DNA from: Streptacidiphilus anmyonensis
GTDB taxonomy: Bacteria > Actinomycetota > Actinomycetes > Streptomycetales > Streptomycetaceae
Direction of reading: 5' to 3'
DNA: 62,027 nt
Assembly (NCBI RefSeq): GCF_000787855.1
Contig: NZ_BBPQ01000043.1
Location: forward strand, 4,247-66,273
The position numbers were made by a program, and so were the translations under genes. Of the stretch, positions 53,130 through 62,027 are shown piece by piece; the stretch's first letter is position 1, and each line of letters starts with the position of its first letter. The notes beneath the pieces were generated by a model. The model worked only from the letters and a program-made list of their open reading frames with translations, was not told the origin of the DNA and searched no databases.

Positions 53130-54806
53130 GTGACCAGATCAGCACGGGCCAGGGCCGCTTTCGCGGCCCTCGCCGTCTCCGCCCTCGTGGGCGCCCTCGG
53201 CACCACCGCGGTCCAGCCCGCCGCCGCGGCCACCGCCGGTACCGCGGCCACCGCGTCAGGGGCCGGTCCGCTCGACAGCCGGCCGACCGCGATCGTCTCC
53301 CTCGGCGACAGCGCCATCTCCGGCGAAGGCGCGGGCACGGACACGAACGACGGCTACATGGCGGGCACCGACGGGCCCAAGGACTTCTGTCACCGGCACA
53401 GCGAGTCGGTCATCTTCGACACCGGGGTCAGCGGTGTCACCCCGATCGACCTCGCCTGTTCCGGCGCCCAGACCGGCGACCTCACCTCCGACCCGAACCT
53501 CGCCAAGATCACCGGCGGTGGCAGCGGCGACTACGGCGAGGCCAAGCAGGACGTCCAACTGGCGCAGACCGCGGCCAACTACGACGTCAAGATGGTCGTG
53601 GTGACCATCGGCGCCAACGACGACTTCGACTTCACCGGGATCGTCGTCAGCTGTCTGACCGCCTACTTCCCCATCCCGCAGTCCCAGGGCTGCCGCGACA
53701 CCATCGGCAGCGCGGCCGTCACCAGCCGCGCCAAGGCGGTACTGCCGAAGATCGAGGCGGCGCTCACCGACATCCGCCAGACCATGCGGACCGCTGGCTA
53801 CGCCGACTCCGACTACCAGCTGGTGCTGAACTCGTACTTCACCCCGATCACCCCCGACATCCGCAGCAACCTCTACGCGGACAAGGTGGCCCAGGGCTGC
53901 CCCGGCTTCCCCGAGGACGCCGCCTGGGCGCACAACTGGGTGGTGCCGACCCTCGACGACACCGAGCGGGCGGCGGCCGAGGCCGTGCCGGGCGTGCGCT
54001 TCCTCGACCAGCGCCGCGTCTCCTACGGTCACGAGGTCTGCGCCGAGATGACCAGCTCGCCGTACGAGTACATCAACGGCGACGTGATCGACGTCAGCGA
54101 GCTGACCCGCAACGGCTGCGACCAGTCGATCGGCGTGCTCGGGCTCTGCACGGACGAGGTCCGGCAGTCGTACCACCCGCGCGTCGCCGGCTACAAGGCG
54201 GAGGGCGCCTGCCTCGGGGACTTCTACGACGACCCGAACCAGCAGGAGGCCTACTGCACGCTGGACCAGCAGGACGGCACCACGATCATGCCGCTCACGC
54301 CGGGGGTGGCCTCCTTCGGTGACGTGCCCGAGGACGGCGCCTGGTACCAGCTGACCAACAAGGCCACCGGCCAGGTGCTCGACTTCTCCGGCGGCGGCAG
54401 CTACGGCGACAGCACCAACGGCCGTCCGGCGATCACCTACGGAGCGAACGGCGGGCTGAACCAGTCCTTCGTCTTCGAGATCAAGTCCGGCGGCAGCTAC
54501 GAGCTCGACTTCAGCGGCAACCGGAACATGTGCCTGGACGCCAACGGCGCCTCCACCGCCGCCGGCACCAAGCTGCAGCAGTGGGGCTGCAACGGCGGCG
54601 CCAACCAGCACTGGGTGTTCGAGCCGGCCGGCAACGGCTACTACAAGATCGCTGACTCGGCGAACACCACCATGGTGATCACCCTGGGCACCAGCGCGCT
54701 GACCGACTCCTCCGGCAACCCCGTCACCACCCTGCAGTCCGACGCCGGCGCCGACGCCCAGCAGTGGCAGCTGACCAAGCTGGGCATCGTCTACCTGCAC
54801 GGATAA
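53130..54806 (+). CDS. Secreted SGNH/GDSL hydrolase with C-terminal ricin-type lectin domain
   Basis: A 558-residue exported protein. Signal peptide (basic TRSARARAA, hydrophobic core, cleavage after about residue 34 in an Ala-rich stretch). The SGNH esterase domain has Ser in SLGDSAISGEG, Asn in TIGANDDF, and His in QSYHPRV. After residue about 405 a ricin B-type beta-trefoil appears (NKATGQVLDFSG; MCLDANG; QQWGCNGGANQHWVFEP). Likely cleaves acyl or acetyl esters on polysaccharide or lipid, with the lectin domain holding the substrate. It separates DUF3040 from tgpA and has its own regulated promoter. Confidence 0.9.
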   Translation: MTRSARARAAFAALAVSALVGALGTTAVQPAAAATAGTAATASGAGPLDSRPTAIVSLGDSAISGEGAGTDTNDGYMAGTDGPKDFCHRHSESVIFDTGVSGVTPIDLACSGAQTGDLTSDPNLAKITGGGSGDYGEAKQDVQLAQTAANYDVKMVVVTIGANDDFDFTGIVVSCLTAYFPIPQSQGCRDTIGSAAVTSRAKAVLPKIEAALTDIRQTMRTAGYADSDYQLVLNSYFTPITPDIRSNLYADKVAQGCPGFPEDAAWAHNWVVPTLDDTERAAAEAVPGVRFLDQRRVSYGHEVCAEMTSSPYEYINGDVIDVSELTRNGCDQSIGVLGLCTDEVRQSYHPRVAGYKAEGACLGDFYDDPNQQEAYCTLDQQDGTTIMPLTPGVASFGDVPEDGAWYQLTNKATGQVLDFSGGGSYGDSTNGRPAITYGANGGLNQSFVFEIKSGGSYELDFSGNRNMCLDANGASTAAGTKLQQWGCNGGANQHWVFEPAGNGYYKIADSANTTMVITLGTSALTDSSGNPVTTLQSDAGADAQQWQLTKLGIVYLHG

Positions 54807-54821
54807 CGCGACAACGCTGGT

Positions 54822-57191
54822 TCACGACCGGGGCCGCAGCCTGCGCCGCAGGGCTGCGGCCCTGTCGCGCGCCCAGCCCGCGACGGCCGCCCTGGCCCGG
54901 CGCGGCAGGGCGCGCAGCAGGCTCGACGAGGACGGCGGCAGCACCACCGCGCGCACCCGGGTGCGGCGGTCGGAGGCGGCGGACAGCCCCTCGCGGACCT
55001 CCCGCACGTCCTGGCGCAGCGACAGCGGCGTGGAGACGACCGGCGCGTACAGGACCTGCTCGGTGGCCAGCGCGAGACGGCCGGCCGCCGCGCTCGGCCC
55101 GGGGCCGAGCCCGCCGAGCTCGCTGATCCGGGCCGCGGCGCCGCGCGGGGTGTCCGCCTCGTTCGGCGGGATGCCGTGGTCCCAGGCGGTGTCGACCATC
55201 TCCCGCCACGCCGCCAGCACCTGCTGGTCGGTCAGCCCCGACGGTCCGCGGCGCAGCCGGGCCCTTCGGGTGCGGCCGCGCCAGAGCATCGGCGCCAGCA
55301 GGACGGCGAGCAGCAGACCGGCCAGCGACCAGGCCGCCAGCAGCAGCGGTGAGGACGGCGTCAGCTCCGACGACGCCGGGCTCGCGCCGAGCGCGGCCTC
55401 CGGTCCGCAGTCGCCCAGGTGCCGTGCGGCCAGCGAGCAGCCCTTCTGGTTGCGTGCGCTGCCGGTCGGCTGGGCGCCCGCGGTGGCGCTCGCCGCCGGG
55501 GCGGGGGCGTTGCTGGGCGTGGTGGTCTGGGTGCTGTAGCCGGGCGGGACGATGCCCTGGCGCGGGGTCGGCTCGAAGCGGAGCCAGCCCACGCCGGAGA
55601 AGTACAGCTCCGGCCAGGCGTGCGCGTCGTGGGTGGTCACCAGCCAGGACCCGTCGGTGCCCTGGGTGCCGGGGGTGAACCCGACCACGACCCGGGCCGG
55701 GATGCCCAGCGAGCGGGCCATGGCCGCCATCGCCGAGGCGAAGTGGACGCAGAAGCCCTGCTTGCGGGCCAGGAACTGGGCCAGCGCGTCGGGGCTGTCG
55801 CTCACCGGGACGTCGGTGTTGTAGCTGAACCCGCCCCGCACCGAGAACCAGTCCTGGAGCAGTACGGCCCGGTCGAAGTCGTCTGTCGCGGACGCCGTCA
55901 CCGACCTGGCGGTCGAGGCGACGACGGCCGGAAGGTTCTTGGGCAGGGCCGTGTAGACCCGGCGTATGTCGGCCGGGGCCGGTGCGGCCTGGCGCAGGGC
56001 GTCCGGCGACGGCGTCAGCGCGAGGCTGCCCACCTGGTAGGCGAGGCCGGAGGCGGTCTGGCCGTCCGCGCCGATCACGGTGCGGCCCTCGGGTTCCCAG
56101 CGCCAGTCGCCCTGCACGGACAGGTTCACGGCCGGGTAGGGCATCGGCAGCCACTGCTGCTCGTAGCCGTCCTGGGTGACGATCTTGGTGGTGACCTGGG
56201 TGGACGGCACGCCGGACTTCAGCTCGCCGGGGGCGCCGAGGGTCTTCGGCAGCGAGACGGCCCGGTGGGTGCTGGTGGTCCAGGAGACGCCGTTGAACTG
56301 GTCCAGGTCGACGATGCGCAGGTACTGGTCGCCCGGGTCGGGGGAGTCGGTGGTGTAGCTGAGCACCGGCTCCGGGGTGGTCTGCTGGAGGCTCTGGGCC
56401 AGCGAGGCCAGCGGGTTGACGGCGGTGATGACGCCGCCGCCGTTGCCGGAGCCCACGCCGTGGCCGAGCCCGGCGACGACGCCGGAGCCGACCGAGGGCA
56501 GCACGATCGGCAGCAGCAGTCCGCCGATCGCCGCCAGCGTGGCGAGCCGCAGCGCGGAGGAGGTCAGCGGGTTGGCGCCGTCGTAGGAGCCGGGGTTGCC
56601 GTGGAAGACCCGCCCCCAGCGGGCGACGCGGTCACGGCCCTCGGCGGTCAGCAGCGTCAGGTAGCCGAAGGCGGCGAGCAGGAAGTAGAACCAGACGGGC
56701 CCGCTCGGATGGATGCCGGTGCCCACCGCGTACAGGGCCAGCAGCGGCAGTCCGGACAGCGCGACCCGCTGGTAGGTCACCGCGATGGCGTCGACCAGCA
56801 GGCCGATGCCGAGCACGGTCAGGGTCAGCAGCAGCCGGAGGCCGACCGTCGCGGGCGCGGGCGAGGAGAAGTGGGACATGTCGTCCAGGCCCGAGCTCAG
56901 CTCCGCGCCCAACTGCCGCATGGCCTGCGGCCCGGGGATGAACCGCCCCCACGCCTGGTCGCCCGCGAAGAAGAAGGTGACCAGCAGGAACGCGACGAAC
57001 AGCTGGAGCAGCACCGTCAGCGGGCGCGGCAGCGCGAGCCGCCGTGCGCCCGCCCCGGCGGCGGCGACGAGCGCCAGCAGGAAGGCGGCCTCCACGATCC
57101 AGCTGCTCGGCTGGACCAGCGGCCACAGGCACAGCGCGGTGAGCACGGTGGCGGTCACGGCGGAGACCGCGATCCGGGTGCGCCCGTTCAT
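54822..57191 (-). CDS. TgpA-type transglutaminase-like membrane protein (DUF3488)
   Basis: A 789-residue membrane protein: N-terminal DUF3488 domain with about six membrane segments, a periplasmic transglutaminase-like domain near residues 450-560 (Cys in GFCVHFASAMAAMA, His in HDAHAWPELYF, then FEPTPRQG), a further membrane segment near 625, and a C-terminal DUF4129-like cytosolic part. The catalytic Cys-His pair is intact. Third gene of the MoxR-DUF58-TgpA operon; its ATG is one base after the DUF58 stop. These operons are thought to serve envelope assembly (inference). Confidence 0.92.
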   Translation of the reverse strand: MNGRTRIAVSAVTATVLTALCLWPLVQPSSWIVEAAFLLALVAAAGAGARRLALPRPLTVLLQLFVAFLLVTFFFAGDQAWGRFIPGPQAMRQLGAELSSGLDDMSHFSSPAPATVGLRLLLTLTVLGIGLLVDAIAVTYQRVALSGLPLLALYAVGTGIHPSGPVWFYFLLAAFGYLTLLTAEGRDRVARWGRVFHGNPGSYDGANPLTSSALRLATLAAIGGLLLPIVLPSVGSGVVAGLGHGVGSGNGGGVITAVNPLASLAQSLQQTTPEPVLSYTTDSPDPGDQYLRIVDLDQFNGVSWTTSTHRAVSLPKTLGAPGELKSGVPSTQVTTKIVTQDGYEQQWLPMPYPAVNLSVQGDWRWEPEGRTVIGADGQTASGLAYQVGSLALTPSPDALRQAAPAPADIRRVYTALPKNLPAVVASTARSVTASATDDFDRAVLLQDWFSVRGGFSYNTDVPVSDSPDALAQFLARKQGFCVHFASAMAAMARSLGIPARVVVGFTPGTQGTDGSWLVTTHDAHAWPELYFSGVGWLRFEPTPRQGIVPPGYSTQTTTPSNAPAPAASATAGAQPTGSARNQKGCSLAARHLGDCGPEAALGASPASSELTPSSPLLLAAWSLAGLLLAVLLAPMLWRGRTRRARLRRGPSGLTDQQVLAAWREMVDTAWDHGIPPNEADTPRGAAARISELGGLGPGPSAAAGRLALATEQVLYAPVVSTPLSLRQDVREVREGLSAASDRRTRVRAVVLPPSSSSLLRALPRRARAAVAGWARDRAAALRRRLRPRS

Positions 57192-57192
57192 G

Positions 57193-58674
57193 TCACGATC
57201 CCCCGTTCGTCGTGGCCCCCGGCACCGTCGTCGGTCGCCCCGACGCCGCGCCGCTGTGGGCCAGCAGCCGCCACAGCTCCGGCAGCGCGTCGCCGCTGCG
57301 GGCTGGCAGCACGCGCCAGCCGGCCTGCCGCAGCAGGCGCTCGTGCCGCTCGCGGCCGCCTGCCTCCTCCGCGGCCGGGTGGCCGTCCGCGCCGTTGCCG
57401 ACGCCGTTCCCCGCGCCGTCGCCGTCGCCGTCGTTCGCCTGGCCGCCTGCGGCGCCCGCCCCGTTGGCGGCGCCGAGGCCGCGGAGCAGGGTCCAGCTGT
57501 CGGTGTCGAGCAGCAGCGCGACCGCGGAGCCGGTGCGGCGGCGCAGCCGGGAGAGTTCGGCCAACTGCTCGTCGTCGAGCGCGCCCAGGATCGCGACGAG
57601 CAGGCCCTCGCCGCCGAGGCGCAGCACGTCCTCCGCCCGGGACAGGCCCGCGCCGTCGGACAGTTCGACCACCGCGAGCTGGTCCAGCATCAGTCCCGCC
57701 GCCTCGGTCGCCCCGCCGCCGGCGTAGCCGGCCCCGGCGGAGGCGGGGGAGCCGGAGGCCGTGCGCTGCGCCCCGGTGTCGGTGAGCAGCCGTACCTCGT
57801 AACCGCGGTCGAGCAGGTGCAGCGCCACGGAGGCCGCGGCGCTGACCGCCCACTCGAACGACGACGCCGGGCCCGAGCCGCGGTGACCGCGGTCGCGGGT
57901 GTCCAGCAGCACCGTGGCGTGGTGGCGCAGCGGCTGCTCCTCGCGGCGCACCATCAACTCGCCGTACTTGGCGGTGGAGCGCCAGTGCACCCGGCGAAGG
58001 TCGTCGCCGTGCCGGTACTCGCGCGGCACCACGTCGTCCTCGCCGGCCAGCGCGACCGCGCGGGCGTGGCTGTCGCCGAAGCCGGACCACTCACCGACCA
58101 GCTTGACCGCCGGCAGCGTCTGCACCTGCGGCACGACGGTGAGCAGGTCCGCCGCGGTGAACGAACGGGTCAGCTCGCACAGGCCGAAGGGGTCGCCGAG
58201 CCGCAGTTGCAGCGGGCCCAGCGGATAGCGTCCGCGCAGGTCGGAGCGGACCCGGTAGGAGACCTCGCGGAAGCCGCGCGGCTCGATCCGGTCCAGCACG
58301 AAGCGCGGCCGGGGGCCGAGCACGTACGGCACCCGGTCCTCCAGCATCAGCAGTCCGGTGCGCACCCGGGAGACGTTGTCGACGCGCAGGCTGACCCGCG
58401 CCTCCTGACCGGCCGGAGTGCGCGCGGGCGTCAGCGACCGTCCGCTGGCCACCCGGTAGCGCGTGCGCACCAGCATGGCCACGCTGCCCACCGGCAGCGC
58501 CGTCAGCAGCAGGCCCACCTGGAGCAGGGCGAACTGCCCGAGCAGGTAGGCGCAGAGCACCGCGGTCAGTCCGGCCGCGAGGAAGCAGCGGCCCCGGGTG
58601 GTCAGCCCGTGCAGGGCCAGCCGCACGGCGCCCGGTTCGCGCCTCCCGTACGGCTGTGCGGGCCTTGACGGCAC
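57193..58674 (-). CDS. DUF58 domain protein
   Basis: A 493-residue protein with two N-terminal membrane segments and the DUF58/VWA-like domain carrying the signature REYRHGDDLRRVHWRSTAK. A long Gly/Ala/Asp-rich linker (around residues 405-440, GDGDGAGNGVGNGADG type) is an unusual low-complexity insert. DUF58 proteins are partners of MoxR ATPases. Three-base gap to the upstream moxR gene and one base to the tgpA gene. GTG start. Confidence 0.9.
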   Translation of the reverse strand: MPSRPAQPYGRREPGAVRLALHGLTTRGRCFLAAGLTAVLCAYLLGQFALLQVGLLLTALPVGSVAMLVRTRYRVASGRSLTPARTPAGQEARVSLRVDNVSRVRTGLLMLEDRVPYVLGPRPRFVLDRIEPRGFREVSYRVRSDLRGRYPLGPLQLRLGDPFGLCELTRSFTAADLLTVVPQVQTLPAVKLVGEWSGFGDSHARAVALAGEDDVVPREYRHGDDLRRVHWRSTAKYGELMVRREEQPLRHHATVLLDTRDRGHRGSGPASSFEWAVSAAASVALHLLDRGYEVRLLTDTGAQRTASGSPASAGAGYAGGGATEAAGLMLDQLAVVELSDGAGLSRAEDVLRLGGEGLLVAILGALDDEQLAELSRLRRRTGSAVALLLDTDSWTLLRGLGAANGAGAAGGQANDGDGDGAGNGVGNGADGHPAAEEAGGRERHERLLRQAGWRVLPARSGDALPELWRLLAHSGAASGRPTTVPGATTNGGS

Positions 58675-58677
58675 GGC

Positions 58678-59730
<1,053 letters not shown>

Positions 59731-60061
59731 CCGGCAGCTCCTCGGCCCGTCCGTCCACCCGGCGGCCTGCGGCCGCGGGATCCCCGTTTGCCGGGCCTGC
59801 CAAGTCCCGTCGGCGGGCCCGCTCGAAAGGCATTGTTCCCTGTGCGCCGCGTTTGCGTCACTCGACTGGCTGACTAGGGCCGATTTGCCGTAAAGATCAT
59901 GAGAATCGCAGGGCCGCGGGCCGGTTTCGCCTTCCGGCGGCAGCCCCCTGCCGGGGGAGGGGCGCGCCCGGCTCCGGCCCGCGCCCCCGGTCGTCGTCGC
60001 CCTCACCGCTGACCAGCGGTTTCCCTCTTCACCCGGACGTGGCGCAGGCCGTGGCGTTCGA

Positions 60062-60089
60062 TTGACCGGGGGGTGCCGTGGAGTAGAGT
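60062..60089 (+). promoter_or_regulatory. Probable dcw (rsmH) promoter
   Basis: TTGACC (60062-60067), a 16-base spacer and TAGAGT (60084-60089), a good match to the housekeeping sigma consensus of actinomycetes. Transcription would begin near 60096. Confidence 0.6.
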
Positions 60090-60103
60090 GACGCGACGTC
60101 GAG

Positions 60104-60125
60104 GGAGTGTCAGCTGAGACGCTCC
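60104..60125 (+). ncRNA. 5-prime hairpin of the rsmH leader (possible mraW RNA motif)
   Basis: GGAGTGTC (60104-60111) and GACGCTCC (60118-60125) pair with one G-U and a 6-base loop, at the start of the predicted leader. A conserved 'mraW RNA motif' is known upstream of mraW in actinobacteria; whether this is it needs a covariance search. Confidence 0.35.
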
Positions 60126-60341
60126 GTCCCCGTCCCACCCACGCGAACACCACAGATCCACCAGCGCAGACAGCGCGTTCGAGGGCCCGTACCGTCCGGC
60201 CTCCACCCGCTCGGCCCCGCGCGAGGCCGCCCGCTGACGCCCCTTCCCCGGCGCCAGAGGGCTCCGCTTCCGAGGGCACCGCCCCATCGGGCGAGCGGGC
60301 GGGGACCAGTCGGTGCGGGCCACAGGTTAGAGAGGCCCCCG

Positions 60342-61313
60342 ATGAGCTCCGCCGCGGACAACGCGAAGCACGTCCCGGTACTGCTCCGGCGCACCCTGGA
60401 GGTGCTGGCCCCGGCGCTGGCCGCGCCCGGCTCCGTCGTCGTCGACACCACGCTCGGCCTCGGCGGCCACAGCGAGGCGCTGCTGCGCGAGTTCCCCGAG
60501 GCCCGCCTGGTCGCGATCGACCGTGACCCGGCCGCGCTGCGGCTGGCCGGCGAGCGGCTCGCGCCCTTCGGCGACCGCGCGACGCTGGTGCACGCCGTCT
60601 ACGACGAGCTGCCCGAGGTGCTGGAGCGCCTCGGCATCCCCGCGATCCAGGGCATCCTCTTCGATCTCGGCGTCTCCAGCATGCAGTTGGACGAGGCCGA
60701 CCGCGGCTTCGCCTACGCGCAGGACGCGCCGCTGGACATGCGGATGGACCAGACCGTCGGCATCAGCGCGGCCGAGGTGCTGAACACCTACTCGCATGGC
60801 GAACTCGCCCGCATCCTCAAGGTCTACGGCGAGGAGCGGTTCGCCGGGAAGATCGCCTCGGTCATCCTGCGGGAGCGGGAGAAGGAACCGTTCACCACCA
60901 GCGCGCGTCTTGTGGAGTTGGTGCGCAACGCGATCCCCGCGGCGACGCGCAGGACCGGCGGGAACCCCGCCAAGCGCACCTTCCAGGCGCTGCGGATCGA
61001 GGTCAACGGGGAGCTGTCGGTGCTGGAGCGGGCCATCCCGGCGGCGCTCGACGCCCTGGCGGTCGGCGGCCGGATCGTCGTGCTCTCCTACCACTCGCTG
61101 GAGGACAAGCTCGTCAAGGGCTACCTGGCGGAGGGGGCGGCCTCCACCGCGCCGCCGGGCCTGCCGGTCGTGCCGGAGGAGCACCAGCCGCGCTTCAAGC
61201 TGCTGACCCGCGGCGCGGAGCTGCCGACGGAGGAGGAGGTCGCGGAGAACCGCCGCGCCAAGCCGGTGCGGATGCGGGCGGCGGAGCGGATCCGCGAACG
61301 GTCCGGTCGCTGA
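60342..61313 (+). CDS. rsmH: 16S rRNA (cytosine1402-N4)-methyltransferase RsmH
   Basis: A 323-residue SAM methyltransferase (formerly MraW) that modifies C1402 in the ribosomal P site. Motifs: [13 protein letters not shown] at the N-terminus, [39 protein letters not shown], and the C-terminal [13 protein letters not shown]. First gene of the dcw cluster in the window. AGAGG before the ATG. Confidence 0.97.
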   Translation: MSSAADNAKHVPVLLRRTLEVLAPALAAPGSVVVDTTLGLGGHSEALLREFPEARLVAIDRDPAALRLAGERLAPFGDRATLVHAVYDELPEVLERLGIPAIQGILFDLGVSSMQLDEADRGFAYAQDAPLDMRMDQTVGISAAEVLNTYSHGELARILKVYGEERFAGKIASVILREREKEPFTTSARLVELVRNAIPAATRRTGGNPAKRTFQALRIEVNGELSVLERAIPAALDALAVGGRIVVLSYHSLEDKLVKGYLAEGAASTAPPGLPVVPEEHQPRFKLLTRGAELPTEEEVAENRRAKPVRMRAAERIRERSGR

Positions 61314-61359
61314 GGCGGGCACGCGGGATCTGGGGACAGAGCATCGAGGGGAGCGCGAG

Positions 61360-61953
61360 GTGGCTGTCGGGAGGGGCTTGAACCGTGCGGGCCGGATCGC
61401 CCGTCCGGGGCCGGGCGCGGGCAGGCGGGCCGGCCGCGGGCCGTTCGCGGCGCTGGTGATGGTGCTGCTCGCGGGCGGCATGGTCGCGCTGCTGATGCTG
61501 AACACGGCGCTGAGCCAGGACTCGTTCACGGTGCAGAAGCTGCAGCGGCAGACGACGGAGCTGACGAACGAGCAGCAAGGGTTGCAGCAGCAGATCGACG
61601 GTTGGTCCGCGCCGGACGCGCTGGCCGCGCGGGCCCGGCAGCTCGGCATGGTCCCCGCGGGCAACCCGGCCTTCGTCACCGACAACGGCAGGATCCTCGG
61701 CAGCCCGAGCCGCCTCCCGGCCGCACCGAGCCCGCTCCCGTCGCCTCCGGCGACGCCGACCACGTCCGCGTCGGCCTCCCCCTCGGCGTCGGCCTCGCCG
61801 TCCGCCTCCGCCTCGCCGTCCTCCGCCCAATCCTCCACCGCCCAGTCCGTCGCGGGTCACGCCGTCGCCCCGCACGCCGCGGGCAGCCCGGTGGGGCGCG
61901 CGAGCGCGCACACCGCCGGGCACCCGTCCCACCCGACCCCGTCCGGCCACTGA
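61360..61953 (+). CDS. ftsL: Cell division protein FtsL-like
   Basis: A 197-residue bitopic membrane protein: basic N-terminus, one membrane segment (about residues 29-49), a coiled-coil stretch (VQKLQRQTTELTNEQQGLQQ), the conserved ARQLGMVPAGNPAFV, and a long Ser/Ala/Pro tail with SASASPSASASP repeats. FtsL joins FtsB and FtsQ at the division site and activates septal wall synthesis. Similarity is to the septum-formation-initiator/FtsL class; position between rsmH and ftsI supports it. GTG start with GAGGGGAG six bases upstream. Confidence 0.9.
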   Translation: MAVGRGLNRAGRIARPGPGAGRRAGRGPFAALVMVLLAGGMVALLMLNTALSQDSFTVQKLQRQTTELTNEQQGLQQQIDGWSAPDALAARARQLGMVPAGNPAFVTDNGRILGSPSRLPAAPSPLPSPPATPTTSASASPSASASPSASASPSSAQSSTAQSVAGHAVAPHAAGSPVGRASAHTAGHPSHPTPSGH

Positions 61954-61968
61954 CGGAGCGACCGAACC

Positions 61969-62027
61969 ATGCCCCAGCCTCCCCGCGACCCCGACCGGAA
62001 CGGCGCCACCCCGCGCCGTCCCCGCCC
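61969..62027 (+). CDS. ftsI: Septal penicillin-binding protein FtsI, 5-prime fragment
   Basis: The first 19 codons after ATG 61969 give a Pro/Arg-rich cytosolic start (MPQPPRDPDRNGATPRRPR), cut by the window edge. CGGAGCG lies upstream. The call rests mainly on position directly after ftsL; the catalytic part is not visible. Confidence 0.65.
   Translation, partial: MPQPPRDPDRNGATPRRPR

Larger units (their letters stand above)
59731..60341. other. 611-bp gap between divergent moxR and rsmH, with rsmH leader
   Basis: Holds the promoters of both directions. On the plus side, a promoter at 60062-60089 would give an rsmH leader of about 245 bases that contains a hairpin (60104-60125). No mraZ gene and no other convincing gene was seen. 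Frames that stay open here are Arg/Pro-rich with no usual start signals. Confidence 0.6.

Noticed and set aside
53130-54806. Mobile element carrying the SGNH hydrolase gene
   Set aside because: No inverted repeats, target duplication, transposase or integrase is visible; only gene order suggests insertion.

Overview
The window is a contiguous chromosomal piece of a very GC-rich actinomycete. Strong G/C bias at third codon positions, GTG and TTG starts with GAGGAG-type ribosome binding sites, and gene families such as DUF5304, MacS/MacR, Rv2175c-like, SAV_6107 HEPN, DUF6504 and DUF3040, followed by rsmH-ftsL-ftsI, point to Streptomycetaceae (Streptomyces, Kitasatospora or Streptacidiphilus). 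I cannot fix the genus from sequence alone. Most of the window looks like core chromosome that leads into the dcw (division and cell wall) cluster at its right edge. I see no tRNA, rRNA, CRISPR array, transposase or integrase.

Left part (0-17.7 kb): acyl-CoA ligase; metallophosphoesterase; a SRPBCC / ArsA-like ATPase / DUF5304 group; glucokinase glkA; EEP-family phosphatase/nuclease; alpha/beta hydrolase; plsC; the two-component system macS-macR; a divergent YceI/MarR pair; an anthranilate synthase fusion with a Trp-codon attenuator, divergent from class II DAHP synthase; an iron module (bfd with an iron box, and bfr); and a YedY-like Mo oxidoreductase.

Middle (17.7-36.9 kb): two GNAT genes; a PASTA Ser/Thr kinase; a thiO-thiS-thiG operon behind a TPP riboswitch; a ferredoxin-reductase-like flavoprotein; and, at 25-33.4 kb, a catabolic cluster of enoyl-CoA hydratase, flavin monooxygenase/old-yellow-enzyme fusion, PaaX regulator, aryl-CoA ligase, acyl-CoA dehydrogenase, SDR and RidA. 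The best explanation for this cluster is aerobic anthranilate (2-aminobenzoate) breakdown through 2-aminobenzoyl-CoA. Three of its promoters share a sequence block with a fixed 25-bp offset to an ATAW box, which looks like an undescribed operator/promoter of this regulon. After it come an Rv2175c-like DNA-binding gene coupled to thiE, a polyprenyl diphosphate synthase and metF.

Right part (37-62 kb): a Tyr/Gln-rich membrane protein; a CrtI-like oxidoreductase; a TetR/MFS efflux pair with twin operators; DUF4126; a MocR/YczE pair; a methyltransferase; an SOS-controlled DUF6504-HEPN-dnaE2 group behind a perfect LexA box; a second methyltransferase; dinB; DUF3040; a secreted SGNH hydrolase with ricin-type lectin domain (apparent cargo); the TgpA-DUF58-MoxR operon; and rsmH-ftsL-ftsI, with ftsI cut by the window edge.

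The items most worth following are the shared promoter block of the aminobenzoyl-CoA-type cluster, the single in-frame TAG that separates MacS from MacR inside a 12-bp repeat, the SOS dnaE2 cassette without an imuB, and an orphan plus-strand terminator in a gene-free gap near 42.5 kb.
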